From JBMYTN01 sp049604415 (lineage in GTDB: Bacteria > Pseudomonadota > Alphaproteobacteria > Rhodospirillales > Rhodospirillaceae): a stretch of DNA of 64,000 nucleotides. How positions within the stretch are numbered: the first letter of the stretch is position 1; the number at the start of each line of letters is the position of its first letter. The stretch lies in assembly GCA_049604415.1 (NCBI GenBank), contig JBMYTN010000019.1, forward strand, positions 1-64,000. The letters are read 5' to 3'. The notes under the pieces were generated by a model that saw nothing but the letters and a program-made list of their open reading frames with translations, was not told the origin of the DNA and ran no database searches. The position numbers and the translations under genes are program-made. Of this stretch, positions 7,245-16,667 are shown in pieces.

Positions 7245-8663
7245 CTATTCTGTTTCTTGTGCTGTTTCCACCGGGTCCCCACTTTGGTCTGCGTCCTCGC
7301 GGGCTTTGATGGGTTGGGGCGGCGGGGCTTGCCACGCCTTCAATCTGGAAGCAACCAACTTATAGAAACACAGAACACCTGTTTCTAAATCCTCGACAAA
7401 AGTCTTTCGGCCAATGAACCGACGATTGGTCGATTTGCTGAGTAAGACCTCAAAACTGGTTGGAACCAGGTCGGGATTTTCCGCTTGGATCAGTTCGGGA
7501 TTTTGAACCAAGTCCAAAAGCTTGAATTGGGTCGGGGCTGCTCGGCCAATCCACTTTGCCCGCACATAGATATTATCCTGCTCGCTCAGAAGGGCCTTAT
7601 GATCGCGTTTTTCCTCCTCTGACGGCTCGTTCTCTTTGCCGTCATACAAATCTTTTTCTTGAACTAGCGGCAGCATGCGCAGCAGCCAGTTTAATCTTGC
7701 TTTCGATGATTTCCGATCTCCAGGTGCTTTCAAAGTCATTGAGATTGTTGTCTTTTTTCCCCTGAGATCGACACAAATCTGAATGTCAGAGGCGCAATTC
7801 GGAACAATGATTGTGGAGGCCAGTAAATGGTCTTCCGCCAATGTGACTGCTTGATCCTTTTGTCTTGCTGATAAGTCAGAGGCGTATTTTCTTTCAATAC
7901 GATTGGTGACATGCATGCCCACAAGGCTGGAGAGCTGAAGACAGATGTCGCGTTCTTCCGCACCCCAGCAGGCAATGACGGCCTCAATTTTCGGATCAGA
8001 TTTTTTCAGTGTGCCGTCACTGGAGAAGATCTCGCAAACTTCTTTCCACTCCTGTGGCATTTGCGAAAACCGTTCGATCCCAGTGGAAGGGTGGGACAAG
8101 AATCGTAAAAACTCATTGAGGAGAAAGGCCTGTTCCGGATCCACGACACTGTTCTGGTGTCGTAATATTTCACAAACAGTTGCCAAATAGGTCCAAGACC
8201 AGTGGAATAGATTTACGGATCGCAAGAGTTGTTTCGATGCTGGTACTGGTGATTGATGAGCACGGGTGACAAATTTATTTGAAATTGTAATCACAGCATC
8301 GATCTTGGAGTCTTTTGCTGTTTTGAGATATCGCTCAATTTGGTCGAGATCGAGCTTTGCTTTGCCTATTTTTGTTTCAATCAATGCAGTCCAAACAGTT
8401 CGCCCCGTATTAACAACAATCAAACCATCCGGGCGGTCGGCATCCTTTGTCGATTTCGTATTCACCTCAATGTAGGTTTCAATTGTCGCCCGCTTTCCCA
8501 ATTTATGGCCCAGGGTCGACAGCACTTCTTGGGCCAAGGCGGGTATCTGAGGCAGCAATGCGAGGAAAATAGAGGTAACCCGACGCTCCTTGTTCGACTC
8601 CTCCAAGGCAGGAAACAGCTGAGCCTTTTCACCCCTTTGGATCCATTCTGGCAAGTCGGACAT
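7245..8663 (-). CDS. Uncharacterised protein with an N-terminal PD-(D/E)XK nuclease-like domain
   Basis: The 472-residue product has a PD-(D/E)XK signature near its N-terminus: Glu62/Glu66, then RPDG (Asp79), then ALIETKIG (Glu96, Lys98) and a downstream DQIERY (Gln108). This is the usual order of catalytic residues in the restriction-endonuclease-like fold. The remaining 350 residues include LFHWSWTYL and a mixed alpha/beta region that I cannot assign. ATG 8663 is preferred over the adjacent GTG 8666 because GGAGGG is better spaced. The gene is clearly more A+T-rich than its neighbours and has a very A+T-rich upstream region (8680-8790), both signs of horizontal transfer. No methyltransferase or other defence gene is next to it. 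A DNA-targeting or defence role is inference. Confidence 0.65.
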   Translation of the reverse strand: MSDLPEWIQRGEKAQLFPALEESNKERRVTSIFLALLPQIPALAQEVLSTLGHKLGKRATIETYIEVNTKSTKDADRPDGLIVVNTGRTVWTALIETKIGKAKLDLDQIERYLKTAKDSKIDAVITISNKFVTRAHQSPVPASKQLLRSVNLFHWSWTYLATVCEILRHQNSVVDPEQAFLLNEFLRFLSHPSTGIERFSQMPQEWKEVCEIFSSDGTLKKSDPKIEAVIACWGAEERDICLQLSSLVGMHVTNRIERKYASDLSARQKDQAVTLAEDHLLASTIIVPNCASDIQICVDLRGKKTTISMTLKAPGDRKSSKARLNWLLRMLPLVQEKDLYDGKENEPSEEEKRDHKALLSEQDNIYVRAKWIGRAAPTQFKLLDLVQNPELIQAENPDLVPTSFEVLLSKSTNRRFIGRKTFVEDLETGVLCFYKLVASRLKAWQAPPPQPIKAREDADQSGDPVETAQETE

Positions 8664-8820
8664 CACACCCTCCCAAATAGATTGATTTATTTTTTTAGTA
8701 CGTCTTTAGAAGGATCAATTGTCTCGGATAAAAGCAACAAATTTTTGATTAAAGGTGATATTATCCATTTAGTTGTAAAAAAGATCTAAGGTGGAGGTGA
8801 TGGAGGAAGCACAGGCGGTT

Positions 8821-9720
8821 TCAGGCTTGCGCCGCTTTTTTCCGACCGTCGCGCAGCACGATGTAAATGCCGCTGGCGATGATTACGGCGGCCCCGGCAT
8901 AGGTCCAGCCATCGGGCAACTCGCCCCAAATAAGCCAGCCCAACAAAGTCGCCCAGACCAGGGCCGTGTAGTCAAACGGCGCAACCACCGACGCCGGGGC
9001 CATGCGGAAGGACTGACTGATCAATACCATGCCCATATTGCCGAAAAACGACTGGGCCAAAACAATCGGCAGATGCTCCCATTGAAAGGGCTGCCAGACC
9101 CAAAAGGCGAAGGGTGCACCGTAAATGAACGGGAATAGCACCAGGAAAAACAACAGGTTCCAAATCGATTCCTCGGACCGGATCCAGCGCGAGGAAATCA
9201 TCAGCAGGGCATAGAGCACCGCTGTGGCCAATGGAAACAGGGCCGCGAGTTGGAAGGTGTCCGCCCCGGGGCGGACCACAATCAACACCCCGACAAAGCC
9301 GACCAGGACCGAGGTCCAACGCCGCCAGCCGACATGTTCGCCAAGCAAGGGCACGGATAAGGCGGTGATCAGCAGTGGGGCGGCGAACACCAAGCAAGTT
9401 GCCTCCGCGATGGGCAGATAGACCAAGCCGCTGAAAAAAGTGAAGGCAGCGGCCAGCAGCAGCACGCCTCGGATCGCATGCAAGCCCAGATGCTTGGTGT
9501 GAAAGGCTTGCCATCCGCCGCCAAAGCGCCACAGCAGGAAAATGATGACGGGGAGGGAGACCAGGCCCCGCAAAAACAGGATCTGGAACACCGGATAATG
9601 TTCCGTGAGCCATTTGGCGCAGCTGTCATTCAGCACCAGCAAAAACACGCCCAGGCAGATGACACCAATGGCTTTGCCGGGTTCCTCTTGGGCGGGTGGG
9701 GCGGCTATGCCGGGCTTCAT
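8821..9720 (-). CDS. EamA-family (DMT superfamily) inner-membrane permease
   Basis: This 299-residue protein has about ten hydrophobic helices in the two-repeat EamA arrangement, starting with GVICLGVFLLVLNDSCAKWL and ending with GAAVIIASGIYIVLRDGRKK. Family members export or import small metabolites, amino acids or nucleobases; the substrate here is unknown. The start is the ATG at 9720, which overlaps the stop of the upstream xth gene in an ATGA arrangement, so the two are translationally coupled. The frame is open further upstream, but only as a shadow of xth. The gap between its stop and the nuclease gene start (8664-8820) is A+T-rich and probably holds the nuclease promoter. Confidence 0.85.
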   Translation of the reverse strand: MKPGIAAPPAQEEPGKAIGVICLGVFLLVLNDSCAKWLTEHYPVFQILFLRGLVSLPVIIFLLWRFGGGWQAFHTKHLGLHAIRGVLLLAAAFTFFSGLVYLPIAEATCLVFAAPLLITALSVPLLGEHVGWRRWTSVLVGFVGVLIVVRPGADTFQLAALFPLATAVLYALLMISSRWIRSEESIWNLLFFLVLFPFIYGAPFAFWVWQPFQWEHLPIVLAQSFFGNMGMVLISQSFRMAPASVVAPFDYTALVWATLLGWLIWGELPDGWTYAGAAVIIASGIYIVLRDGRKKAAQA

Positions 9721-10553
9721 TTCCCCAGCCGGATCCAGACCGGCGTATGGTCGCTGGCTTTTTCCCGGCCTCGGGGCTTGCGATCCACCCCGGCGGCCTC
9801 CAGACGGTCGGCTGCGCGGGGGGAGAGCAGCAGATGGTCGATGCGCAAGCCGTTGTCCTTCGGCCAAGCCCCGGCCTGATAGTCCCAATAGGTGTACACC
9901 CCCGGGCCTGGATGCAGCGATCCCAAGGCATCGGTCCAACCGCTATGGAGCAATTGCCGATAGCGAGACCGGCTTTCCGGCTGGGTCAGGGCGTCATCGG
10001 CGAAGGCGGCCGGGTTATAAACATCGCCGTCGGCGGGAATGATGTTGTAATCCCCGGCCAAAATGGTCGCAGCGTCCGGGTCTGCGGCGCGCAAGGCTTG
10101 GGCATGGGTCAGCATACGATCCATCCAGCGCAGCTTGTAGCCGAATTTGCGGTCCTCGGTGATCGGATTGCCATTGGGCAGATACAGCCCGCAGAGCCGC
10201 ACCGGGGCAATGCCGGTTTCCGCTGCGGTTGCCTCGCCAATGGTGCCCTCGATCCAGCGGGCTTGTTCATCTTCCGGATCGCCCGGCAGGCCTCTGGAGA
10301 CCGCGCTCAAGCCAACCTTGGACAGGATCGCGACACCATTGAAAGATTTCTGGCCATGGGTTTCCACCGCATAGCCCAGCGCTTCAATCTCCAGGCGCGG
10401 GAAATTGGCGTCCATTGACTTGATTTCCTGCAGCACCACCGCGTCCGGGGCAAACTCCTCCAGCCACATCAACAGAGCCGGAAGCCGAGCCTTGATGCCA
10501 TTCACATTGAAGGTGGCAATGGTCATGCCGGGAGATGCTGGATTGCTGTCCAT
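9717..10553 (-). CDS. xth: Exodeoxyribonuclease III
   Basis: This is a 278-residue ExoIII-family exonuclease and AP endonuclease, which cleaves DNA 5' of abasic sites and degrades 3' ends in base excision repair. All family motifs are visible: TIATFNVNGIKARLPAL with the metal-binding Asn, VVLQEIK with the catalytic Glu, LYLPNGNP, LAGDYNIIPADGDVYNP, GLRIDHLLLSP and the terminal SDHTPVW with the catalytic Asp-His. Two starts are possible: ATG 10553 has GGTGG 8 nt upstream, while ATG 10526 (MTIATFNVNG) matches the family N-terminus but lacks a ribosome site. It is coupled to the EamA permease gene and divergent from the secreted-protein gene at 10621. Confidence 0.93.
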   Translation of the reverse strand: MDSNPASPGMTIATFNVNGIKARLPALLMWLEEFAPDAVVLQEIKSMDANFPRLEIEALGYAVETHGQKSFNGVAILSKVGLSAVSRGLPGDPEDEQARWIEGTIGEATAAETGIAPVRLCGLYLPNGNPITEDRKFGYKLRWMDRMLTHAQALRAADPDAATILAGDYNIIPADGDVYNPAAFADDALTQPESRSRYRQLLHSGWTDALGSLHPGPGVYTYWDYQAGAWPKDNGLRIDHLLLSPRAADRLEAAGVDRKPRGREKASDHTPVWIRLGK

Positions 10554-10620
10554 GGGAAGAACCACCAGATTGAGGGGAGACTGTGGGGAGCGCTCAGCCA
10601 AGAGCACAGAAGGGTTGGAT

Positions 10621-11397
10621 ATGATGGGTAAGGTTTCTGGCGACAAGACCCCAAAACATCAAGGGGCGATGTCGGTCGCCTGCAGCCCCAAAACAGCGGT
10701 CTTTGGGCTTTTTGTCCTGTGCCTGGCTTGGGCCGGGGCCGGGGGAGGGCTCGTCAGCGATGCTCAAGCCTCCGTATGCCCGCCGCCGCGCGAGGCTCCA
10801 GACGTCTCGATCACCACCTCTTTCCCCGATGTCACCGAGGATTACAGCTTGGATCGGCGTCAAATCCATGAGAAGGCCGAACGGGCCCGGGCCAGGGGGA
10901 ATTTGGTCGAAGCCCCATTGGGATTTCTCACCCTGGGCCTGACGGACAGCGAATATGTGTTTCGCTGGAAGACCAAGACCCGGTTTCGGGCCAGACCGGG
11001 CGGCGGCTTTTGCGTTTATCTGCAGCAGTTAAGCCTGGAAATCCAATATTCCCGGGTGACGATTTTTGTGCCCAGCGATTATCCGGCCACCAGCTGTCCG
11101 CACCGGGTGATCCGCGAACATGAGTTTGAGCATGTGGAGATCAATCGGCGCACCTTGATCCGCATGCGCCATGAGGCCGAGGATCAGGTCTCCTCCATCC
11201 TGCAAAATCAGACGCCGGTCTATATGCCGACGGAAGCCCAAGCCCGAGCGGCCTTTAGCGACAATTGGCAGCCGGGTTTTGACGTCGCCCTGGATCGGGC
11301 CAAAAAAGTGATGGCCCGGGAGCATGCCGCCATTGATACGGCGGAAAGCTACCGGGCCACCAGTCGTCTCTGTCCGCTTGAAGACTGGCGGCAATAA
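10621..11397 (+). CDS. Secreted DUF922-like protein with an HExxH zinc-protease motif
   Basis: The 258-residue product has a signal peptide (hydrophobic core around residues 25-44, cleavage likely after DAQA) followed by a periplasmic domain. HEFEH at residues 167-171 is an HExxH zinc-binding motif. The surrounding fold resembles DUF922, annotated as predicted secreted Zn-dependent proteases: a beta-rich front half with a conserved arginine-rich strand, then the metal helix EHEFEHVEINRRTLIRMRHE. Start ATG 10621 has AAGGG 7 nt upstream; ATG 10624 and ATG 10669 are alternatives. It is divergent from xth and convergent with erpA. The protease function has not been shown and should be treated as a prediction. 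Confidence 0.7.
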   Translation: MMGKVSGDKTPKHQGAMSVACSPKTAVFGLFVLCLAWAGAGGGLVSDAQASVCPPPREAPDVSITTSFPDVTEDYSLDRRQIHEKAERARARGNLVEAPLGFLTLGLTDSEYVFRWKTKTRFRARPGGGFCVYLQQLSLEIQYSRVTIFVPSDYPATSCPHRVIREHEFEHVEINRRTLIRMRHEAEDQVSSILQNQTPVYMPTEAQARAAFSDNWQPGFDVALDRAKKVMAREHAAIDTAESYRATSRLCPLEDWRQ

Positions 11398-11426
11398 TCC
11401 AGCCTCAGCCGACATGGAAGGGTGTT

Positions 11427-11795
11427 TTACATCGAAAAGCTGGTGCCGCAGCCACAGGTCGCCGTCGCATTGGGGTTGCGGATCGAGAACGCCGCCGCCA
11501 TCAGGTCTTCGGTGTAATCGATGATCGAGCCCCGAAGCAGATCCAGCGAGACGTCATCAATCACCACGGTCACACCATGTTCGGTGAACAGGATGTCTTC
11601 CTCGGTCGTGCTGGTGTCCAAATCAAAGCCATATTGGAAGCCGGAACAGCCGCCGCCGGACACTTGAACCCGGAGCATGAGATTGGCATCCCCCTCCAGG
11701 TCCATGAGCTGGCGAATGCGTCCGGCGGCCGATTCACTGATGCTGACCGCGGGGGAATCGGTCTGCGCAGCCTCGGTCGTCACGGTCTCTGTCAT
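11427..11795 (-). CDS. erpA: Iron-sulfur cluster insertion protein ErpA (A-type carrier)
   Basis: This is a 122-residue A-type carrier that delivers Fe-S clusters to target apo-proteins. The three cluster-binding cysteines are at the canonical spacing: Cys50 in SGGGCSGFQYGF, and Cys114 and Cys116 in ATCGCGTSFSM at the C-terminus. The start ATG 11795 follows GAGGA by about 8 nt; the frame continues upstream but without family similarity. It is divergent from dgt, and erpA beside dgt-argS is a common alphaproteobacterial arrangement. No terminator was seen between it and the convergent gene ending at 11397. Confidence 0.93.
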   Translation of the reverse strand: MTETVTTEAAQTDSPAVSISESAAGRIRQLMDLEGDANLMLRVQVSGGGCSGFQYGFDLDTSTTEEDILFTEHGVTVVIDDVSLDLLRGSIIDYTEDLMAAAFSIRNPNATATCGCGTSFSM

Positions 11796-12034
11796 CGCAT
11801 TATCCTCATCTGCATGGATCTGTACGGCCCTTAATTTAAGGAATTGTGCGGCAACGCGCAATCATCCCTGAATTCCGCTGGGAAACAATGTGATGCAGCC
11901 GTGGCAGAAAGGGATAAAAAGCCCACATCATGGACAGTTCTATAATAAACGAGTAGGTTCATCCGCACCTTCTCTTTCTACTGCCTGTTCTGTCAGGCAC
12001 TTTTCCCTCTCTAATTCAAGCTTTCGGAGCGATT

Positions 12035-13282
12035 ATGACCCTTCCGATCAGGATGGCGTCCCCTCCAGACTCAGACCGCGCGACGGAGCTGGGGGCCTTT
12101 GATGGCTTCGCTCAACCGGCGCGGTTTGCCACATTTCCCCAGCGCAGCCGGGGCCGTTTGCTGCCCGAACCGGGGCTGACCACCCGATCGGAGTTTCAGC
12201 GCGACCGGGATCGGATCATCCATTCTGCGGCCTTTCGCCGTCTGAAATATAAGACTCAAGTCTTCCTCTATAATGACGGCGAGAATTACCGCACCCGCCT
12301 GACCCACAGCCTGGAGGTGGCGCAAATCGCCCGCTCGATTTGCCGGGTGTTGGGCTTGAACGAGGATTTGGCCGAAGCCTTGGCCCTGGCCCATGATCTC
12401 GGTCACACCTGTTTTGGTCATGCCGGGGAAACCGCCCTGAAAGACTGCATGGCAGAGTTTGGCGGTTTTGATCATAACGCCCAGGCTCTGCGGGTTGTTA
12501 CCAAGCTGGAACAGAAATATGCCGAGCATGACGGCCTCAATCTGACCTGGGAATGCTTGGAGGGCTTGGTTAAGCACAATGGGCCGGTTTTGGGACCGAA
12601 CGGGGAGAAGGCGGATCGGTTGCCGCTGGCTATTTCGGAATTTGATCAGACCTATCCCCTGGAGCTGTCCTCCCATGCTGGTCCTGAGGCCCAGGTGGCG
12701 GCCCTGTCCGATGACATCGCCTATAACGCCCATGACATTGAAGATGGCATCCGGGCCAGACTGTTTGAAACCGATGCCATTGAAGAGGTGCCGTTGCTCG
12801 GGCCGATTTTGGGGCAATTGCGGGAGCGCTACCCGAAATTGGAGACCTCGCGCCTGATCCATGAAACCACCCGTCGGTTGATCACGGCCATGGTGGATGA
12901 CATGATCGCTGAAACAACCCGGCGCATTGCTGCAGAAAAACCCGACTCGGTGGAGGCGGTTCGGGCGCTGGGCAAGCCTTTGGTGGCTTTTTCCAAAACC
13001 ATGGTGGAAAACGACAAGTCTTTGAAGAAGTTTCTGTTTTCCAACATGTATCGGCATTATAAGGTCAACCGAATGACCAGCAAGGCCCGGCGCGTTGTCC
13101 GCGACTTGTTTGGCTTGCTCAGCGTCGAACCCGGCCTGATGCCCCCCGATTGGAGCCGTCGCTGTGAAGCGGTGGGGACAGCAAAGACCAACCGCGTGGT
13201 CTGCGACTATATTGCCGGGATGACCGACCGCTTCGCCCTTGATGAACATGCCCGTTTGTTTAACCCGTCCGTAAAGCCATGA
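12035..13282 (+). CDS. dgt: Deoxyguanosinetriphosphate triphosphohydrolase-like protein
   Basis: This is a 415-residue HD-domain dNTP triphosphohydrolase, which hydrolyses dGTP and other dNTPs to the nucleoside and triphosphate. Metal ligands are visible as RLTHSLEVAQIAR (first His), ALAHDLGHTCFGHAGE (the HD pair) and DDIAYNAHDIEDGIRA (the last Asp). The N-terminal DRIIHSAAFRRLKYKTQVF matches the family. ATG 12035 has GGAG 5 nt upstream. The stop overlaps argS by 4 nt (ATGA), so the two are translationally coupled. A TATAAT hexamer at 11941-11946 could be part of its promoter, but no good -35 is in place. Confidence 0.93.
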   Translation: MTLPIRMASPPDSDRATELGAFDGFAQPARFATFPQRSRGRLLPEPGLTTRSEFQRDRDRIIHSAAFRRLKYKTQVFLYNDGENYRTRLTHSLEVAQIARSICRVLGLNEDLAEALALAHDLGHTCFGHAGETALKDCMAEFGGFDHNAQALRVVTKLEQKYAEHDGLNLTWECLEGLVKHNGPVLGPNGEKADRLPLAISEFDQTYPLELSSHAGPEAQVAALSDDIAYNAHDIEDGIRARLFETDAIEEVPLLGPILGQLRERYPKLETSRLIHETTRRLITAMVDDMIAETTRRIAAEKPDSVEAVRALGKPLVAFSKTMVENDKSLKKFLFSNMYRHYKVNRMTSKARRVVRDLFGLLSVEPGLMPPDWSRRCEAVGTAKTNRVVCDYIAGMTDRFALDEHARLFNPSVKP

Positions 13283-15069
13283 ACATTTTCCAAGACGTCC
13301 GCACTATCCTAGAGGCCGCTCTCACCCAGCTGGTGAGCGATGGGGTGATCCCAAACCTGCCGGACCTGTCCCGGGTTTCCGTTGAGCCGCCCCGAGACCC
13401 CAGCCATGGCGATGTGGCCTTAAATGCCGCCATGGTGCTGGCCAAACCCTTGAAGATGAAACCGCGTGACCTTGCGGGCCATTTGCTGCCGGTCCTGCTG
13501 ACGTCTGATCGCATTGACGCGGCAGAAATTGCTGGGCCAGGTTTCATAAATTTGCGTTTATCTCCAGTTGTTTGGGAAGATGTTTTGAGGGCGGTTCTAA
13601 AATTGGGAACCGCTTATGGTGGCTCTGATCAAGGCCAAAGCCAGCCGGTCAATGTGGAATATGTGTCCGCCAATCCCACCGGTCCGATGCATGTTGGCCA
13701 TGCCCGAGGGGCCTGCGTCGGAGATGTGTTGGCCGGGCTGTTGGCCAAGGCCGGTTGGGCGGTGACCCGCGAATATTACGTCAATGATGCCGGGGTGCAG
13801 GTTGATGTGCTGGCACGGTCGGTCCATGCGCGCTATCGCCAAGCCCTTGGTTTGATTGACGAAGGTGACATTCAGCAGATGTTGGCCGATGGCGAGATCC
13901 AATATGGTGGCGACTATCTGATCCCCTTGGCTTCCGGCTTGGCCGAGATGGAAGACGACCGTTGGGCCTTCACTGTCGAAGAAGATTGGTTGCCCTATTT
14001 TCGCGAGCAGGCCATCGACGCCATGCTGGATCTGATCCGTAATGATTTGAGGGCTTTAGGCATAAAATTTGATGTCTTCTCCAGCGAGGCGGCATTGGTC
14101 CGCTCCGGCCATGTGGAAAAATTGCTGAGCGAGTTGGAAGCGCGGGATCTGATTTATACGGGCGTGTTGGAGCCGCCAAAGGGCAAGCCGCCGCCAGAGG
14201 ATTGGGAACCGCGCCCGCAAACCCTGTTTCGGGCGACCCAATTTGGCGATGATGTCGACCGTCCGCTGAAAAAAGCCGACGGTGCCTTCACCTATTTCGC
14301 CAATGACATTGGCTATCACCACGACAAATTTCGTCGTGGTTTCAACAAGATGATCGATATCTTTGGGGCCGACCATGGCGGGTATGTCAAACGCATGACC
14401 GCAGCGGTCAAGGCTGCCAGTGACGGGGCGGCGACCTTGGATGTGCGGCTTTGCCAATTGGTCAATCTGACCGAGAATGGCGAGAAGCTAAAAATGTCCA
14501 AGCGTGCGGGGACTTTTGTTACCTTGCGCGAAGTGGTCGAGCGGGTCGGCAAAGACGTTGTGCGCTTTATGATGTTAACCCGCAAAAATGATGCGCCGCT
14601 GGACTTTGATTTCGCCAAGGTTACCGAACAAACCCGGGATAACCCGGTGTTTTATGTCCAATATGCCCATGCCCGTTGCTGCTCTGTGCTGCGCCATGCG
14701 GCTGCCACGGACAGTCTTGCCGGTCAAGATCTGTCTGCGGACGGCTTGTCTGGTCTGGAGTCCTTGGCGGACCTGACCAAAGCGCCGGAAGATGTTGAGA
14801 TGATCCGGATTTTGGCCCAATGGCCCCGGGTGATCGAGGCAGCAGCCGAGGCCCGGGAACCCCATCGCTTGGCCTATTATCTCGGCGATGTGGCGGCGGG
14901 CTTCCACAGCCTGTGGAACAAGGGCAATGAGGCCACCGAATTGCGCTTTTTGCTTCCTGACGATCCCGAAACAACCCTTGTCAGGCTTGCTCTTGTCCAA
15001 GGGGTGAAAACGGTGATAGCTTCTGGGCTGGACGTAATGGGTGTAACCCCCATGGAGGAGATGCACTGA
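13279..15069 (+). CDS. argS: Arginyl-tRNA synthetase
   Basis: This is a 596-residue class I aminoacyl-tRNA synthetase charging tRNA-Arg. The N-terminal additional domain spans about residues 1-110. The HIGH signature is HVGH in SANPTGPMHVGHARGA, and the KMSKS-type loop is LKMSKRAGTFVTL. The C-terminal helical anticodon-binding domain with FYVQYAHARCCSVLRHA ends close to the stop. The gene overlaps dgt by 4 nt upstream and the SPOR gene by 1 nt (TGATG) downstream, so it sits inside a coupled operon. Confidence 0.97.
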   Translation: MNIFQDVRTILEAALTQLVSDGVIPNLPDLSRVSVEPPRDPSHGDVALNAAMVLAKPLKMKPRDLAGHLLPVLLTSDRIDAAEIAGPGFINLRLSPVVWEDVLRAVLKLGTAYGGSDQGQSQPVNVEYVSANPTGPMHVGHARGACVGDVLAGLLAKAGWAVTREYYVNDAGVQVDVLARSVHARYRQALGLIDEGDIQQMLADGEIQYGGDYLIPLASGLAEMEDDRWAFTVEEDWLPYFREQAIDAMLDLIRNDLRALGIKFDVFSSEAALVRSGHVEKLLSELEARDLIYTGVLEPPKGKPPPEDWEPRPQTLFRATQFGDDVDRPLKKADGAFTYFANDIGYHHDKFRRGFNKMIDIFGADHGGYVKRMTAAVKAASDGAATLDVRLCQLVNLTENGEKLKMSKRAGTFVTLREVVERVGKDVVRFMMLTRKNDAPLDFDFAKVTEQTRDNPVFYVQYAHARCCSVLRHAAATDSLAGQDLSADGLSGLESLADLTKAPEDVEMIRILAQWPRVIEAAAEAREPHRLAYYLGDVAAGFHSLWNKGNEATELRFLLPDDPETTLVRLALVQGVKTVIASGLDVMGVTPMEEMH

Positions 15070-16562
15070 TGGCAGGCATCCGGCGCCGCACCCCGGGTGG
15101 TCGGGAAGAAGACGTCGATATGGAAGAGCCGCTGCTTGGCAAGCTCGACTTCGAACAAGATCCCGCTGACCTTGACAGCTTCGATCAGGACGCGCCGTTC
15201 GACGATGATGTCTTCGACGATCTTGAAGATGACTTCGATGATGACGGGGTCATGGTCGGGGACGGCTTTGATCGATCGCTCTATGGCGATGATGGCATCG
15301 ATGACCTCGAAGAACTCGACGATATGGACGACTTCGATGACATGGATCCGATGGATCTGGATGGCTTCGAAGAGGATGACCGACGCGGCATGTCCGGCAC
15401 ATTGCTGGTCCTGGCTGGCGTGGTGTTCGGCTTGGCCGTGGCAGCGGGTGGGGCCTATTACTTTTTGTTCTCGGAGCAAGGCATGCCCGTCGCTGGCGGT
15501 GGCAATCTGCCGGTGGTGACAGCAGACTCCGAAACCTATAAGGAAACGCCAGAGGATCCCGGCGGATTGCGCTTGGATAATCAGGACCGGGAAGTTTACG
15601 AACGCTTGGAAAATGAAGGCACCACCAGTGCCCCGACCACCGCGCAAACCCCGACCCTGACCCGCGATGAGGAAGAGGTTGAAAGCCTCCTTCCGCCTCC
15701 GGAACAAACTGCGAGCCCGGCCAGCGATGGCGATAGCATGGCCGATGGTCAAGCGGGCAGCATGATGGCTGATAACGCCTCCGGCTCGGCTGCGAGTTCC
15801 GCAGGGGCTCCGGATACTATGTCGGGTACAACCGCTGGCGCATCCACTGAACCCGCCGATACCAGCACGACCATGGCCGCAAATGCCCCTGAGGCACCCG
15901 CAGCCCCTGACAGCGGACCATCTGCCTCCTCTGGCACTGGCGCTGTTGAAGTGCCGCCACCACGCTCGACGACAACGCCAGCGACGGATGCAGCCAATGG
16001 GTCCGATGCCACTGGCACACCCCCCGCAGCGCCGCAATTGACTGTGGGACCGTCAAGCTCAACCCCGGCGACGACCACTGCATCGGCAGCGCCTGCACCT
16101 TCAGGCACCGGCACGCCGTCGACCCCGGCTGCGGCTCCTGTGGAAAAACCGCCCGCATCGCCGTCCGCTCAAACCGCTGCTGCACCCGCGACCCAAGCCC
16201 CTGCCTCAGCTACCGGAGCGCCAAGGCCTTTGGTCAGCGGACCGGGCACTGGGTCGGCACCTGTTGCGTCGACCGGGCCCCGGCCTGCGGCCACCAGTGG
16301 TGGCGGTTCCGGGGGCGGGGGTGGCCCGCAGATCCAGCTTGGGGCGCTAGGCTCTGAGGCCGGAGCCCGCCAAGCCTGGGCGCGGATTTCCAAAGGCAAT
16401 GCGGATCTGATGGGTGGTTTGTCGGCGCAAATCGTCCGCTTTGTTCGCGATGATGGTGTCACCTTTTACCGGCTGCGCGCCGGGCCGCTGGGCAGCCGAG
16501 CCGAAGCGGTCACCCTATGCGGCCAGCTGAAGGTGCGGGGCCAAGCCTGTTTCGTGCCGTGA
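15069..16562 (+). CDS. SPOR-domain membrane protein with an acidic cytoplasmic N-terminus
   Basis: The 497-residue protein has four parts. Residues 1-108 are strongly acidic, with Asp-Asp and Asp-Glu runs, and would be cytoplasmic. A single transmembrane segment follows at about 110-134 (TLLVLAGVVFGLAVAAGGAY). A long Ala/Pro/Ser/Thr-rich periplasmic linker spans about 150-415. A C-terminal SPOR domain (IQLGALGSEAGARQAWARI to QLKVRGQACFVP) completes it. SPOR domains bind denuded septal peptidoglycan, so a role at the division site is likely. It lies between argS and nagZ, as in many alphaproteobacteria. The low-complexity linker is also where frameshifts or length variation would be expected. 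Confidence 0.88.
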   Translation: MAGIRRRTPGGREEDVDMEEPLLGKLDFEQDPADLDSFDQDAPFDDDVFDDLEDDFDDDGVMVGDGFDRSLYGDDGIDDLEELDDMDDFDDMDPMDLDGFEEDDRRGMSGTLLVLAGVVFGLAVAAGGAYYFLFSEQGMPVAGGGNLPVVTADSETYKETPEDPGGLRLDNQDREVYERLENEGTTSAPTTAQTPTLTRDEEEVESLLPPPEQTASPASDGDSMADGQAGSMMADNASGSAASSAGAPDTMSGTTAGASTEPADTSTTMAANAPEAPAAPDSGPSASSGTGAVEVPPPRSTTTPATDAANGSDATGTPPAAPQLTVGPSSSTPATTTASAAPAPSGTGTPSTPAAAPVEKPPASPSAQTAAAPATQAPASATGAPRPLVSGPGTGSAPVASTGPRPAATSGGGSGGGGGPQIQLGALGSEAGARQAWARISKGNADLMGGLSAQIVRFVRDDGVTFYRLRAGPLGSRAEAVTLCGQLKVRGQACFVP

Positions 16563-16597
16563 TAGCGACGCCTTCGGGCTCCTGTCCACGAATGTCC

Positions 16598-16632
16598 AAA
16601 GGCCGACGCAGCAAAGGCGTCGGCCTTTGTCT
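16598..16632 (+). terminator. Hairpin between the SPOR gene and nagZ
   Basis: An 11-bp perfect stem (16598-16608 with 16618-16628) with a 9-nt loop and a weak T-rich tail (GTCTTT). It may reduce read-through into nagZ rather than stop it. Confidence 0.6.
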
Positions 16633-16667
16633 TTCCCAGTTCGGTAAACCCTGAAGGACTCCTCGCT

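Noticed and set aside
7245..8663. Complete restriction-modification system
   Set aside because: No methyltransferase or specificity gene lies within several kilobases.
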